Source: Calcarisporiella thermophila CBS 279.70 (taxonomy: Eukaryota > Calcarisporiellomycota). From it: a DNA stretch of 34,298 bases. Position 1 is the first letter of the stretch. Every line of letters starts with the position of its first letter. A model generated the notes under the pieces. That model was not told the origin of the DNA. It saw only the letters and a list, made by a program, of their open reading frames with translations, and searched no databases. Of the stretch, positions 11,538-22,036 are shown piece by piece. Position numbers and translations under genes: made by a program. The stretch is taken from positions 468,480 to 502,777 of the forward strand of contig NW_027192214.1 in the NCBI RefSeq assembly GCF_041956535.1, in the 5' to 3' direction.

Positions 11538-13237
11538 ATTGAACTGTTACCAAGAGCGAGTTGCTCTCTTTATATGCGCGAATGTGACTTCAATAAAGGG
11601 GAGGGAGAGAGTGTCAAAATCTCTATACCATGGCAAAATTGGTGTACAAGAGACTCTATGGTAGTGTTACCAGTTAATATCGGCCTGTACTTTGGGAAAA
11701 TTTTCAACTCCACGTTGGCAATTTTCTTAGAAGGTTTTAATATTCCATGTTTAAACTGCTTTCATTAGTCTCGCCGGCTTAGTAATAATTTTTCCTGGTA
11801 ATTAAGAGTTAATAACCGCCTCTTTTGGCATTCTAGCCTAGGCAAGAAACTCTCCGGCAAATAGGAGACTCTCAGTTGCGTTGGTGTAGAAAGGGATGAA
11901 TTAAGGTTACGTTGCAACCATTAGAATTCTGTGCATGCCCACTGTGTCGTGGGGTGTCAGATTGGGGCTGACTGGGTGAGGAAACTAAAACCTGCAATGG
12001 ATACTTCATTTACTATCCGCGATTCATCTTGAATCGGAAGTGAGATTTAAAAATGGGAATAAGTTTTACATCTGGCATAAATCCGTTTGTGCGTGGACTG
12101 TTCCGCCACGACCCCTATATTGAAAAGGAAAGGATGTAATCTACATCTTTGGTTGGATCCCCCATTAGCGACGAAAAAGGAATGATAGCGAATGAACAAT
12201 CAATGGTGGAACTAGCTTATGAAAATAATGTCGCGAGAAGGTGCCCATTTTTCGCGTAAAACATATATATTATTGCAAGGAATTGCAGAGGGTAACCTAT
12301 GTTCTGGAAGTGTTAAGGAACAGCGGGTGGCAAGCCGATATCCGCATCAGTGTGTATTCGTCCTGCATGATTTAGCCTATGTACATGTGTCGAAACATTA
12401 GCATAATCCATATTGAAATCCAGGTGTGAACTAGTGAATTTTATTCATTTCTGAATATGCAAGTCTTTCACAAGTAGATGCTGTCTTGTCTGGGATTTTT
12501 TTTCCAACCCAAGTTCAGGGAAAAGCATATAGTATTCATATATAACTCAATGGTTTGCAACTTGATTACAATATCATCTTACACTGAGGACAGGGGACTC
12601 ACAAACGTTGATATCCCTTATACATGCGGATTACCCCCTGTTAAAATTCAACACAGGTTAGGGAATAAAAAGATTGCCCTAAAAAATGTAAAGGCCACTG
12701 TAGAGGGTATGGGCCTTGACCAGTTTTAACTTGGTGGCAAACCTATTTTTTTCGTCTACACGGGCTGGAGGATACCATTATCGACTCAAACAGTGGTTGA
12801 GGTTTCCCCTCCTCCCGGATGCAATGCAGTTCTCAAGAATATTTACTAACCTCATGGGATTCCAGGGTTAGATTTCAGAAAATCTTGTCCGACCTCCAAG
12901 GGTAGGACACAGTTGGGTGATATAATATGAGCATATAAGGAATAAAGCTAACGTGGGTGAATCCGTTAGCGCTCAACAGTAGAATTCAATTACAATAGCA
13001 ATATAAATAAAAATACGAGGAAGGAAGAGGAAAGAAATAGATGATAAAGAGAAAAAATAAAAGCGATATTCATTTTGCAAATATGAAGAAGTTGAATCGA
13101 GGAAGAAGAAGAAGAAGAAGAAGAAGAAAAGAAAGTATCAAATATATAAACATGAAGCCATCGTAATATATCAATAAGAAAATTAAAAACGAGAAAATTA
13201 CCAAAAGAGTGTTATTATAAATTCCTCCAACCGCACT
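11538..13237. other. Intergenic region between TF2 and the mitochondrial kinase gene
   Basis: About 1.7 kb with no supportable gene. ORFs of 60-86 codons occur but lack recognisable composition, splice partners or motifs. It becomes AT-rich toward 13 kb and contains a GAA microsatellite. It includes the TF2 promoter (left) and the 3' flank of the kinase gene (right). Confidence 0.5.
13102..13129 (+). repeat. (GAA)n microsatellite
   Basis: About nine consecutive GAA units on the plus strand within an A/G-rich stretch, some 110 nt downstream of the kinase stop codon. It is likely to vary in length between strains. Confidence 0.85.
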
Positions 13238-14896
13238 CTATCTCTGCTCCTCCTCGACCTTTAGATTCTCCAGCTGATTTCCCAGCTTTGGCAGCCGAAC
13301 ATACACATCCGTCCCATGCCCGTCCAGTGTGAGCACTTGAATACCACCGCCATAGTACTCGGTGTATACTTTGCTCATCGGAAGGCCGAATCCTAAGTGG
13401 AGCATCGCAGGGACGACGGTGTCCTGCTCATTCAATGTCGCCGCCATCTAATGAGGTGATGTTTTAGTATTCACGAGGCTAAACACTCCCCAACCCTATA
13501 TCAAACAGTCTTGGGTATTTACCAGAGGGACATTGACGAAGTTTCCCAATCTTCTTCCCGAGTGAGAATAAGACCAGATGTTCTGGTATATCTCTCTTGA
13601 AATGCCGCCGCCTTGGTCGGATACACGGAACACAAGATCCTTTCCACCCTCGGCAATGGTGACGCGCACAGGCGGCAGTGTGGAGGGGGGGTCGGCCTCT
13701 CCTCGTAACCATGAGGTAGCGGGCATGGATTTCGAGGCATCCGTTGAGGACGTGAAAACGCTAGCGGACCGCGAAAACTCGGGCAACAGCATATCCGAGC
13801 CATCAGCATGCATTCTTAATCTACTTGCAAGGGATGTGGCGGGATCCAAGGGTGCCTCTCCATCCGGTCCGCCATTTGCCCCGCCAGCTTGATGCCGCAC
13901 CGGAGGATTCCCTTCCCGACCAGAGTGCTTTTCTATCACGTGCTGCATCGCATTTTTCAGCAGCTCCGAGAGAACGTACTCGATGTGGTCGGGCACGCAC
14001 GTGAAATGGGCGCCCGTATGGCCCTCAACAATACAGTCAGGGGGTTCGACCCCGTAGTGCGCGCGGCATATATGCTTTGCATGAGAAGCACACCTACTAA
14101 CAAGCTCTGCACTGTTGCAATGAGTGTGTACAATTCCAACGCATCCTCCTCCCTCCCAATGCATAGGATCGCGGAAGCTTGATGTCAGCGCAATGTGATG
14201 TTGAGCAAGGACACGGCGGGAGATACGAGAACGAAGCATTGTGTTCATGAAACGATCTATTTGCGCAGGAGGGATGTAATCAGCACACTCGTGCACCCCG
14301 AGTGCGAGTTGCGGAATAGCGGCTAAATGATCTCGCAGTAAATTGCGCAACAGGTCACAAAATGCATCATTATCCTCCAGCGTCTCGATTGGCTTCACCC
14401 TTCGTAACCGATCAAAAGCCGTCCAGTAGAGCTCGTACACAAGTTCAAAATGAGGGTTGGTGCAAACAATGAACGGGAGATTTTGAAATTCCCTTATACG
14501 ATGCGCTAGGCGTATAGTGAGTTCAGAGCGCACATACCCTGCGCCGCGAAGCAGCTTATCCTCTGTAAGATTCCGGCCAACGACGACGAGCTGCCGCAAG
14601 CTGACATAGGTTTCTGGGCGGGATACGTACTCGTCAAGCACGCGAGATTGGTAAAAGTGCGAGGGAGAATTGGCACGGCTAGCGTGTGGAGTGGTGCGGT
14701 GACGGTGGGGCTGCTGTGCGGGTGGCGATTGGTGCGGCGGAGTAACGGAAGGTGAGGGGGCCACATGGGTGTGATGGAGTGAGTAAAATGATGCAATGGG
14801 CGAGCAATTAAAGTGGGAGGTGGCAATCGGGGCAGAGCGCGTTTGCAAGATTCGTTCCCGCCAGGGAGAGATGCAGTTTTGCCATCCAGGCCTCAT
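13238..14896 (-). CDS. Mitochondrial PDH/BCKDH-type protein kinase, spliced
   Basis: Exons 14896-13523 and 13447-13238 join to 527 aa; the 75-nt intron is GTAAAT...TTAG. The family phosphorylates and inactivates the E1 subunit of pyruvate or branched-chain 2-oxoacid dehydrogenase in the mitochondrial matrix. The N-terminus is rich in Arg and Ser, fitting a targeting peptide. The helical domain shows [32 protein letters not shown] and NPHF. The GHKL ATPase domain shows the N-box ELLKNAMQ (311-318), G1 DQGGG (427-431), G2 GFGLP (477-481) and GTDVYV. Between N-box and G1 lies a low-complexity insertion of roughly 60-70 residues compared with typical family members. Fungi have Pkp1/Pkp2-type paralogues; I cannot say which, or choose firmly between PDK and BCKDK. 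Confidence 0.88.
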
Positions 14897-15959
14897 AATT
14901 ATGGTTCTTATCTAGGGTTTTTGGGGGAGGGGAAGGGGTAGGGAAGTGAGTAAGAAGAGAGAATGAGTGTGAAAATAGAGTCGCTTATCAGAGTAAGATC
15001 GAAATAAGCCACTGGTTCAACCTAAAATCTTAACAAAAAAAGACTCATTCTTACGTCCAAGTGTATAAAAGGGATGAGCTCGCCGGAAACCGTAACTGAC
15101 TAAGATCCCTTAAGCCCTATCCGGCACCTTTTACCTTCACAAAAACATGTATTCGGTGATGCACCACAAATATCTTGTAGCTCGACCATGGCATCGAGGA
15201 GATGAAGGGAGGGAGAGGAATACTAAACCAAACAAAATGAAGCGTATGATATTGTGACGGAGGGAGAATTCCCAGTTCCCGTCTTTCAACTTCGCATAAA
15301 TAATTAATGAAGTTGACAACATTTGACTCTAAATTCAACGGAAATTGTGTCACATGCTCATAGAGCTCCTCAGATAGGACTGTTTGCCCATCATTCCAAC
15401 TGTTCGAAAAATTCCTGGTATAGCTTCAACAAACCCGATATATGGACCATGGATGACGACATATCGACACCGGGAGTGATATGTAATATCGAGAAAGTCA
15501 AATATAATCCACCAGATCGAACGCGATAATGATCGCCTTGGTGGCTTATAATGACAAAGAAAGCCACGCAGCTAGAGCATTGTTGGCCCACTTAATGACT
15601 GAATAGCACCTATTTTGTGATGACGCGTTGATCAGGCAATTGTTTCTGGTTGAGAATAATTCTCGATGCGCCCCGTGTACGTCAAAACTGGTTATGCCCT
15701 GTAAAGGGTATATTGTGACCCTATTGCACAACACTTCGGCTGAGCCTCATTCGAATTGAAGTTGAATGCATGTTGACCCAAGTTATACAGAGGTCTCTGC
15801 TCTTTAAAATGTCTTTGGAAACTAAACATACCTTCTATGACTACTCCGATATGGCCTACCATATCCCATACTAAATCTAGGGCATTCGAAGTGAAATCAC
15901 GTGACTCCATTTATAGTGTATTGTATTTCCTAAACGGCTTATCTCAAAACACCCCCAGA

Positions 15960-16403
15960 TCAACCGCTGACGGGGTAGGGCGAAGTGGTAAAATTGGTGA
16001 GTGGTAAAAGATAGAAAACAAACTGAATGCCAGGAGACATTGAGATTGAACGAAAGTCACGGGAAATTGATACATGAAAATTCGGCTCAGTTCCATTTCG
16101 CTTCATGGTCATGTAAGCTTTGGAAACGCATCTAATAGCACATCCTCCTTCGCATTTTACTTTTTGAATTTTTTCCTTTGGTGCTAAGAACCCAGTGTCG
16201 CCCTCACAAGCTATGCTTGAAACGATTAGCACGATTTCACCTCCACCGTAGGCCGATTCAAAGTCCTTTACCGATTTTTGTTTTAGGCGCAGAAAGATGC
16301 CATGACCGTCCAGTGATGTTCTAACTTTTGCGGTTCCGCGGGAAGAGATGGCATGAGAAGACGCTGGAAAAAGCCCGAGGAGAAAAAAATGGAAAGCCAA
16401 CAC
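15960..16403 (-). CDS. Possible secreted protein, ORF lacking an ATG
   Basis: A 147-codon open frame, the longest non-antisense ORF of any intergenic region here. It opens with a signal-peptide-like segment (LAFHFFLLGLFPASSHA, probable cleavage after SHA), followed by a hydrophilic chain with four cysteines near residues 65-91 (IACEG, VKCEGGCAIRCV). No in-frame ATG exists before the upstream TGA, so a real gene would need a further 5' exon, possibly entering at an AG near 16428. I do not recognise the family. The C-terminal 25 residues look less protein-like and may be intron read-through. It could be chance. Confidence 0.28.
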   Translation of the reverse strand: MLAFHFFLLGLFPASSHAISSRGTAKVRTSLDGHGIFLRLKQKSVKDFESAYGGGEIVLIVSSIACEGDTGFLAPKEKIQKVKCEGGCAIRCVSKAYMTMKRNGTEPNFHVSISRDFRSISMSPGIQFVFYLLPLTNFTTSPYPVSG

Positions 16404-16483
16404 TTGGTGAACTGTGCTCTTTCAATAGAAAGAGAGGGAGGGTAATTGGCCTGATTTTATCTTTAATTACTGTTCCTTAAATG

Positions 16484-16602
16484 TCAATTGTTCCCCTTAA
16501 TATTTCGCTCTCTATCAGCCCTGTCCCGTTTATCCACCAGGCGTTCAATGGTCCTCTTTAAGACGGATAAGGTTGTGTTTTCTGTCGATTCTAATAGTGC
16601 AT
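16484..16602 (-). CDS. Possible terminal exon of an unannotated minus-strand gene
   Basis: After a plausible branch and acceptor (TTAACTGAAAATCTTAG), 38 codons run open to a TGA. They read as a charged helix rich in Leu, Glu, Arg and Asp, with segments TLSVLKRTIERLVDKRDR and DRERN. Upstream on the same strand, near 16780, a short ORF begins MGDLWDIFGDSWLKP and could be a first exon, but I found no donor with matching phase. If real, the gene would overlap the TF3 promoter. I do not recognise the product. Confidence 0.22.
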
Positions 16603-16866
16603 CTAAGATTTTCAGTTAACGTTATACATTCCCTTATCAGATACGATCAAGGGCCGCTAGTTCGTTTGGTGATCAATCCGGAACTTTCTTTGGATAAATC
16701 GTGAAAAGATTATCGACATCGTGCACAAGTAGTCACGGTTTTAACCAGCTATCCCCGAAAATATCCCAGAGGTCTCCCATTTCCCCACAAACGGAAATGG
16801 TTCTTAAACCCAGAGCCTCAGCTTTTTTTTCCTACTTTATTTCGTTCTGATTTTTTTTTTCTTGTG

Positions 16867-16875
16867 TATAAAAAG
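16867..16875 (+). promoter_or_regulatory. TATA-like box of TF3
   Basis: TATAAAAAG, 40-48 nt upstream of the proposed ATG at 16915. It supports the short first exon as the true start, although the resulting leader would be very short. Confidence 0.35.
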
Positions 16876-16914
16876 AAAGAATACGAAAAAATATTTGTGA
16901 AAAAAAAATAGCAA

Positions 16915-18992
16915 ATGAATGGAAACTTACCGACGGTAGTCCATCGGGGCGATGGGGTGAGAAGGTGTCCAGCAAAGGCATGCGAGCAGTGCAGGGCACG
17001 AAAAGTATTAATCATCTTGAATTTTTGATTTCAGCTGCATTCTAAATCTATGCATTCGAACTGAATTAGGCACGATGTAGCCTCGACTGGCCAACTTGCT
17101 CCCGATGTCGGCACCTCAACATTCGGTGTCTCTACCCTTCTGCTGGAGAAGCTGATCTATCCACCTACACACGCCTTTTTTTGCAGCGGGTCAACCAAGC
17201 CGGCGGGCGTGTACTCCAACTTGAGCAGCGGTGGCGTGATATCAAAGCAGAGCTTTCCTCACGCACCCATTTGGATCTGGCCACAATCAGCAATGACGAT
17301 AGCGACAGCGAGAATGCAAAAAGAGGGATTCGGGAATTGCTGGGATTGCCAGTGGGCTGGGTGATCATAGAGCGGAGCGAAGGGGTGCAAATAAAAACGG
17401 ATTTATTAACTGTGGATGATTTGATTCGATTTGCGCAACAGCAGATGGGCAAAATCAGAGTGCCGGATATCTGGTCCCAGCGGAGAACAAATAAGAAATC
17501 GGGGGCCGCCGCTGGGCGAAGTGGGCAGGCGATACACATCACCTTTATTAGGAAATTTGGGCTCTACTCGTCGTCCGGCAACGAGGAGGCGAATGCTCTG
17601 GTGAAACATGAGGCGGCGGGCAAGGCCGCCGAGTGGTGGCGATACCGCTCCTTGATCCATACACTAGTCTCTCGCGCCCAAGAGTGCGATTTCCTCTATC
17701 GAATCATGGACGCACGCCGCTTTGTTGCGGATTTCCCGCAGCTCGATCCCCTCATCAAATGGGCCGTCCTCGCCTGGACGGCTTGGCATTACTACTACCA
17801 ACACAACACGGCAGATCGCTCCTCGCTTGCCGAGTTCGGGGCGCTCGCGTTTGCAGAGTCGCGGCGATTGCTTGAGGAGCGTTTTGACGAGCCATCGATA
17901 GCCACGGTCATCGCGGCCCTGGCACTCCACTATTGCGTGATGTATGAGGGGCGCCAGTCGCCGTTTCTGGGATTAGCACGGCAGCATGTGAACTATCTGC
18001 GCACGGAAACCCACTCGCCCGGGGACCTGGAGAGGTTCCGCCGCGCGGCATGGGCCGTTTCGCTACTGGAGCTTCTCCGTGCTGTTTTCGTGGACGCTTC
18101 GAACCTGTATCTGCTGGAGCCGCTGCTCTCGGAGCACGAGCCCGGTCTTTCCCCAGGAGACAGCGAGGAAATAACCAACTTCACCCCCATTAACATATTT
18201 GGGACGCGTGCCCTCAAGATATGCGCTGACATGCAAAAACGCAAGCCCGAGTACGAGACGGAGCATGCGTTTGTGATGGATTTTGAGCGGATGTTGCTCG
18301 ACTGGGACAAGAAGCGGCCAAGCGCCATGCGCGTGGACATCCTAAGGGCCGAGGTCAACGAGCTGCCCTCAACCCTGTTTCGATACATTCTGGAATATGA
18401 GATGGCGTATACGGCCGTGTTTATCCAGCTTCACTTCAACACCTTCATGGGCCTGATTGCGGGTGCGTCCCGATCCTCGCGCCGGTCGCACTGGACGGCA
18501 GCAGAGCGACATGCCTATGAGGTGTGTCGTCAGTCGGCAAACAGGATCGTGAAGTTGGTCGCTCTGGTGGTTTCACAGCGGAAGCTCTGTGTCATTCCAG
18601 AGCAAGCCGACACGGTGCGTACGGCTTTTGTTGTGCACGAGCAAATCTATTCCAACAGCCCCGATTCCTCGGCTCGCATGGAAGCCCGCGACTATTTGGT
18701 GAGAAGCCTAGAGCTGATGCAAGCGTGCGCGGCCGAAGGGCTGTTGCATGCCCGCTACCTGGTGGAGCTGATTGAAAGCATCCTAGGAGAGAAGGGCATC
18801 AAGAAGGAGAGTGCGGAGGGCGATGAAGGCAAGCGGTTGTTTGAGGTTGCTAGTAAAGAGGCACATGAACTGACCGACCCGGAGACCCTGATCCCTACCC
18901 CCCCGCCTATACCTGGAGAGTTATCACCTCGAGTCTTGGAGAAACGAATGCAGCAGAACCACTTTGCATCAACCAACACGGCCGATTACTGA
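16915..18992 (+). CDS. Zn2Cys6 transcription factor TF3 of the paralogous array
   Basis: Two exons, 16915-17004 and 17070-18992, encode 670 aa. The 30-codon first exon carries Cys23 and Cys26 (CEQCRARK) directly before a GTATTA donor. Exon 2 supplies Cys33, 40, 43 and 50 (ARCSLDWPTCSRC), giving the same six-cysteine spacing as the other three. The coiled-coil linker follows (TRLFLQRVNQAGGRV). Middle-region blocks are LDPLIKWAVLAWTAWHYYYQ and LHYCVMYEGRQSPFLGLARQH. Unlike TF1, TF2 and TF4, the stretch RRLLEERFDEPSIAT is uninterrupted, so the second intron is missing. A C-terminal extension of about 60 residues, Pro-rich near the end (TPPPIPGELSP), is absent from the others. Predicted nuclear regulator; targets unknown. 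Confidence 0.88.
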
Positions 18993-19479
18993 GGCGAGCA
19001 AACCAAAAAGAAGTTGCTATTTTCCATTCCTCCTCTTTCCTCTGTCAAGTGCATTCTCCCTTCCCCCCACATATCATTATCTGTACCAGCTCTATCTTTA
19101 TCAGATATTGTAATACTATTTTAAAATGCGGTGGGATGTTTCATTCTTATCCTATTTTATTCAATGGCTTCCAGCTCTTTTTTTTTTATAACCTTCTTAC
19201 CTTAGTGTTTTATGCCTGCTGTATTAGTTTTTTTTTTTGTCTTTCTTGCGCTCTCCTTCCTACCCGTTATTTTATTGTATATAGCATATACATTAATGGT
19301 ACTTTTCATAAAATTTTAAACTCCGCACAACAGAAACTTCCAACCGATTTTCACCAGAATTTGGACAAGTGAACTGTGCTAATACACCGCCAGTTTTTTT
19401 TTTTCCAGGTTTTAGTCATCGTCATCCTCTCCGTCTTTATTTTATTTTTAACTACTCTTCGAATTCTGTTGGAAATGCT
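18993..19479. other. Intergenic region TF3-TF4
   Basis: About 490 nt, strongly T/C-rich, holding the TF3 3' flank and TF4 promoter. The two genes are head-to-tail. Runs of 9-11 T occur near 19178, 19210 and 19394. No gene is supportable. Confidence 0.5.
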
Positions 19480-21699
19480 ATGGAACCTGTGCATCTTATG
19501 CAGTCGATCAATACACTAACGATACTTGTCAAGCCCCAGCCGCCCCAGCAGGAGGCCATCCCTCGTGGACTGTGCCCCGCTCGTGCGTGCGACAATTGTC
19601 GGAAACTTAAAGTACGTATTATCCGATCCATGGTCTTACTCCCAATGGTGGTGATTACCACTGGGGCGCATACCGCCCATGCTGCTTTTGCGGCGTCCTT
19701 GATTTCCCTTGGACCGCATCCATTGCAGCCTACCCCATGTCATTCTTCTTTAATTATTGATCATGCTATGTTGCGCTTATTTGATAGACTTGGTGCAGCA
19801 GAGAGTTGCCTTCATGCGAGCGATGTCGGAAGTACCGCTCTTTGTGCCGCTACCCTGCCAACACAGATGCATTTGAATTCATGCGGATGTTTGTGCAGCG
19901 AATCAACCAGGAGGTTTCGCGAGTCGAACAGCTGGAAGGGGAATTCACCAAATTCACCACCTATGTCCCCCTTCTGCTCGAGGGAGTTGCGAAAAAGAAT
20001 GAGGGGAAGGGGGGCGAGAGCATGTCGCAGAAGAAAACGGAGAATGCTGTGGACCGATGTCCCAAGGAGAGAAAGCTGCAGGAGGAGATGAAGCTGCCAA
20101 AAAATTGGAAGCTGGAGAAGACTCCGTACGGCCTTGCGATCCAGACGGATTTGAGCAGCTTTAGTGATTTCATCCGGTTTGTGCAGTGCCAATTGGGCGT
20201 TGGGAACGACCTTCACTACTTTCATAACGTGCAGCCGGCCTCGGCCAGCCATGCTTCAATATCAAGCCAGTCGAAGCCTGGCTTTTGCATCACCTTCTTA
20301 CGGGAATTCGGCCTCTTTTCCTCGGTGATTGCGGGCGCACACATGCACGACAACGCCGTCGACTTACCCTCCCCGAAAACGCCCGATCTCACCGTTAGCA
20401 CCGTCGGACCCTACCAGCAGTTGGTCCACCGCTTACTGCGGCTCATCAAAGAATGCCCATTTATATATAGGGTCATGCGGCCCGACGATTTTCTGCAGGA
20501 CTACGAAAACGGGACTCTGGACCCCTTGGTGTGGTGGGCAGTGCTTGCATGGAGCGTGAGACATGCCTACTACCAGCACTGCATCTCCTATCGGGAGTGT
20601 ATGCCGGTAGTGGGCAAGTTTACCATGAACAAAGCCCATGAACTGCTGGTGAGTGCATCCCCACCTTCTCCTTGACAGAGAGCCGTTGTATTGACAAAGA
20701 AAACTCTTTTGTTCCATCGAATCTTTCCAGTCCGAACGCTTCGATGAACCCTCCTTGGCCACCTGCATTGGTGCAATTTCGCTCCATTTCTGCGCCCTCT
20801 ACGAGGACCGCGGCCTCACCTACCTAAAGCTCGCACGCCAGCACGTCAACTCCCTTCGTCAAAATCTCGCCTCGACCCTTGGTTCCGAGGTACACAATCC
20901 CAACCACACCCGGTGGATCGAGAAATTCCGCCGAGTGAGCTGGTGCGTAGCGTTTATGGAGTATGTGGCCGTCAATGTTATCGACCCCACCTATCCCGCC
21001 TTTGATGAGCTGAGGCCCGAGGACGAGCCACGGCCGCTGCCTGATGATACCTACGATATTATAATGGGACTACATACCGACATCTATGAGACGCGAGCCC
21101 TCAAGTTCTTGGCGGAGGCGATGAGGCGAAGAGAGAAGGACTATGAATCCGAAGTCGCCTTTGTCGAGGCGGTGGAGCAGAAATTGGTGCAGATCTACTC
21201 GCATCGACCGCAGGAGCTCTTTGTGAACGTGCTGGAGGAAAATGTCTCGCGGATGGTGCTGCGTGCCGTGGCGGAGGACGAGATGTCGCTGTTCAATGTG
21301 AAAATACAGCTTCACTGGCCCGCATTCATCCGCGCGTTGCAGCAGGGGTATTGTGGCGATGACCTGGATGTGGCGGACCTTGGGCCGTCCGAGCGTGCTG
21401 CCTATAAGCTCTGTCTCACGTGTGCAGACCGCGTGATTGTGTATATGAACCGACTGGTGGCCTGTGAGGAATACTGCAAGCTCTACGAGATGTCGGATTC
21501 CATGAACGTGGCCTTCAAGGTGTTCAAGCGTGTGTGCACTGACTCCCCGCATGCCCGAGAGCGGGGCAACGCGCGGCGTCAGATGGAACGCTTACTTGCC
21601 ATCCTAAGGGTGTGTGCCCCGCTGAGGCTCAAGGAGCTGGAGGGGCTGAGGCTACGGATTGAGGAATTCGAGCGCGGCCAGTGTGTATATGAAACGTGA
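19480..21699 (+). CDS. Zn2Cys6 transcription factor TF4 of the paralogous array
   Basis: Exons 19480-19611, 19788-20648 and 20731-21699 join to 653 aa; the introns are 176 and 82 nt. The zinc cluster is Cys37, 40, 47, 54, 57 and 64 (CDNCRKLK / TWCSRELPSCERC, then RKYRSLC), split by intron 1 exactly as in the paralogues. The linker reads EFMRMFVQRINQEVSRVEQL. Conserved blocks are GLAIQTDLSSFSDFIRFVQ, LDPLVWWAVLAWSVRHAYYQ and LYEDRGLTYLKLARQHVNSL. It is most like TF1. The open frame extends upstream of the chosen ATG but only through non-ATG codons. The 3' end faces the peptidyl-tRNA hydrolase gene. Predicted nuclear DNA-binding regulator of unknown targets. Confidence 0.88.
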
Positions 21700-22036
21700 G
21701 GATTTGTGCACGCATTTCACTTCTTACTATAATGCATTTAATATTGTTTCCTTTTCCATATATATATTTATTTGTTTCTGTTGACACTTGTGATTCTGTA
21801 AATAGAGTAGTTTTAATTTATTAGCTTTGTTTTTTTTTTCTTTTTAATGCATTTCACCCTACTCCTCCTTTCATTTTATTACGCATTTTTCTAATCCAAA
21901 GAAGAAATAAAATATACTTGCGAAGCAAAACAAGGCAGTCTAGGGATATATTGCTACACGGTATGCACACGTTTGATATACAGATGACGGCGGGAATGAA
22001 ACAAGAGAAAGGGATGGATAAATAGACCAAGGTCGT
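21700..22036. other. Convergent 3' intergenic region, TF4/peptidyl-tRNA hydrolase
   Basis: About 340 nt of AT-rich sequence between converging genes. An AATAAA at 21906-21911 could serve TF4 polyadenylation. No gene is seen. Confidence 0.45.

Larger units (their letters stand above)
14897..16914. other. Intergenic region between kinase gene and TF3, with two possible minus-strand coding pieces
   Basis: About 2 kb without a certain gene. Two minus-strand open stretches (15960-16403 and 16484-16602) look protein-like and are listed separately at low confidence. The rest shows nothing supportable; a 72-codon ORF at 15692-15910 is weak. Confidence 0.45.

Noticed and set aside
14041-14055. GGTTCGACCCC, resembling a tRNA B box
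   Set aside because: It is inside the coding sequence of the mitochondrial kinase and has no A box or cloverleaf around it.
15692-15910. 72-codon minus-strand ORF with its own ATG
   Set aside because: No recognisable domain, signal peptide or splice continuation; of a length expected by chance.
21070-21552. 160-codon minus-strand ORF
   Set aside because: Antisense to TF4 exon 3; His/Leu/Val-rich composition typical of an antisense frame.
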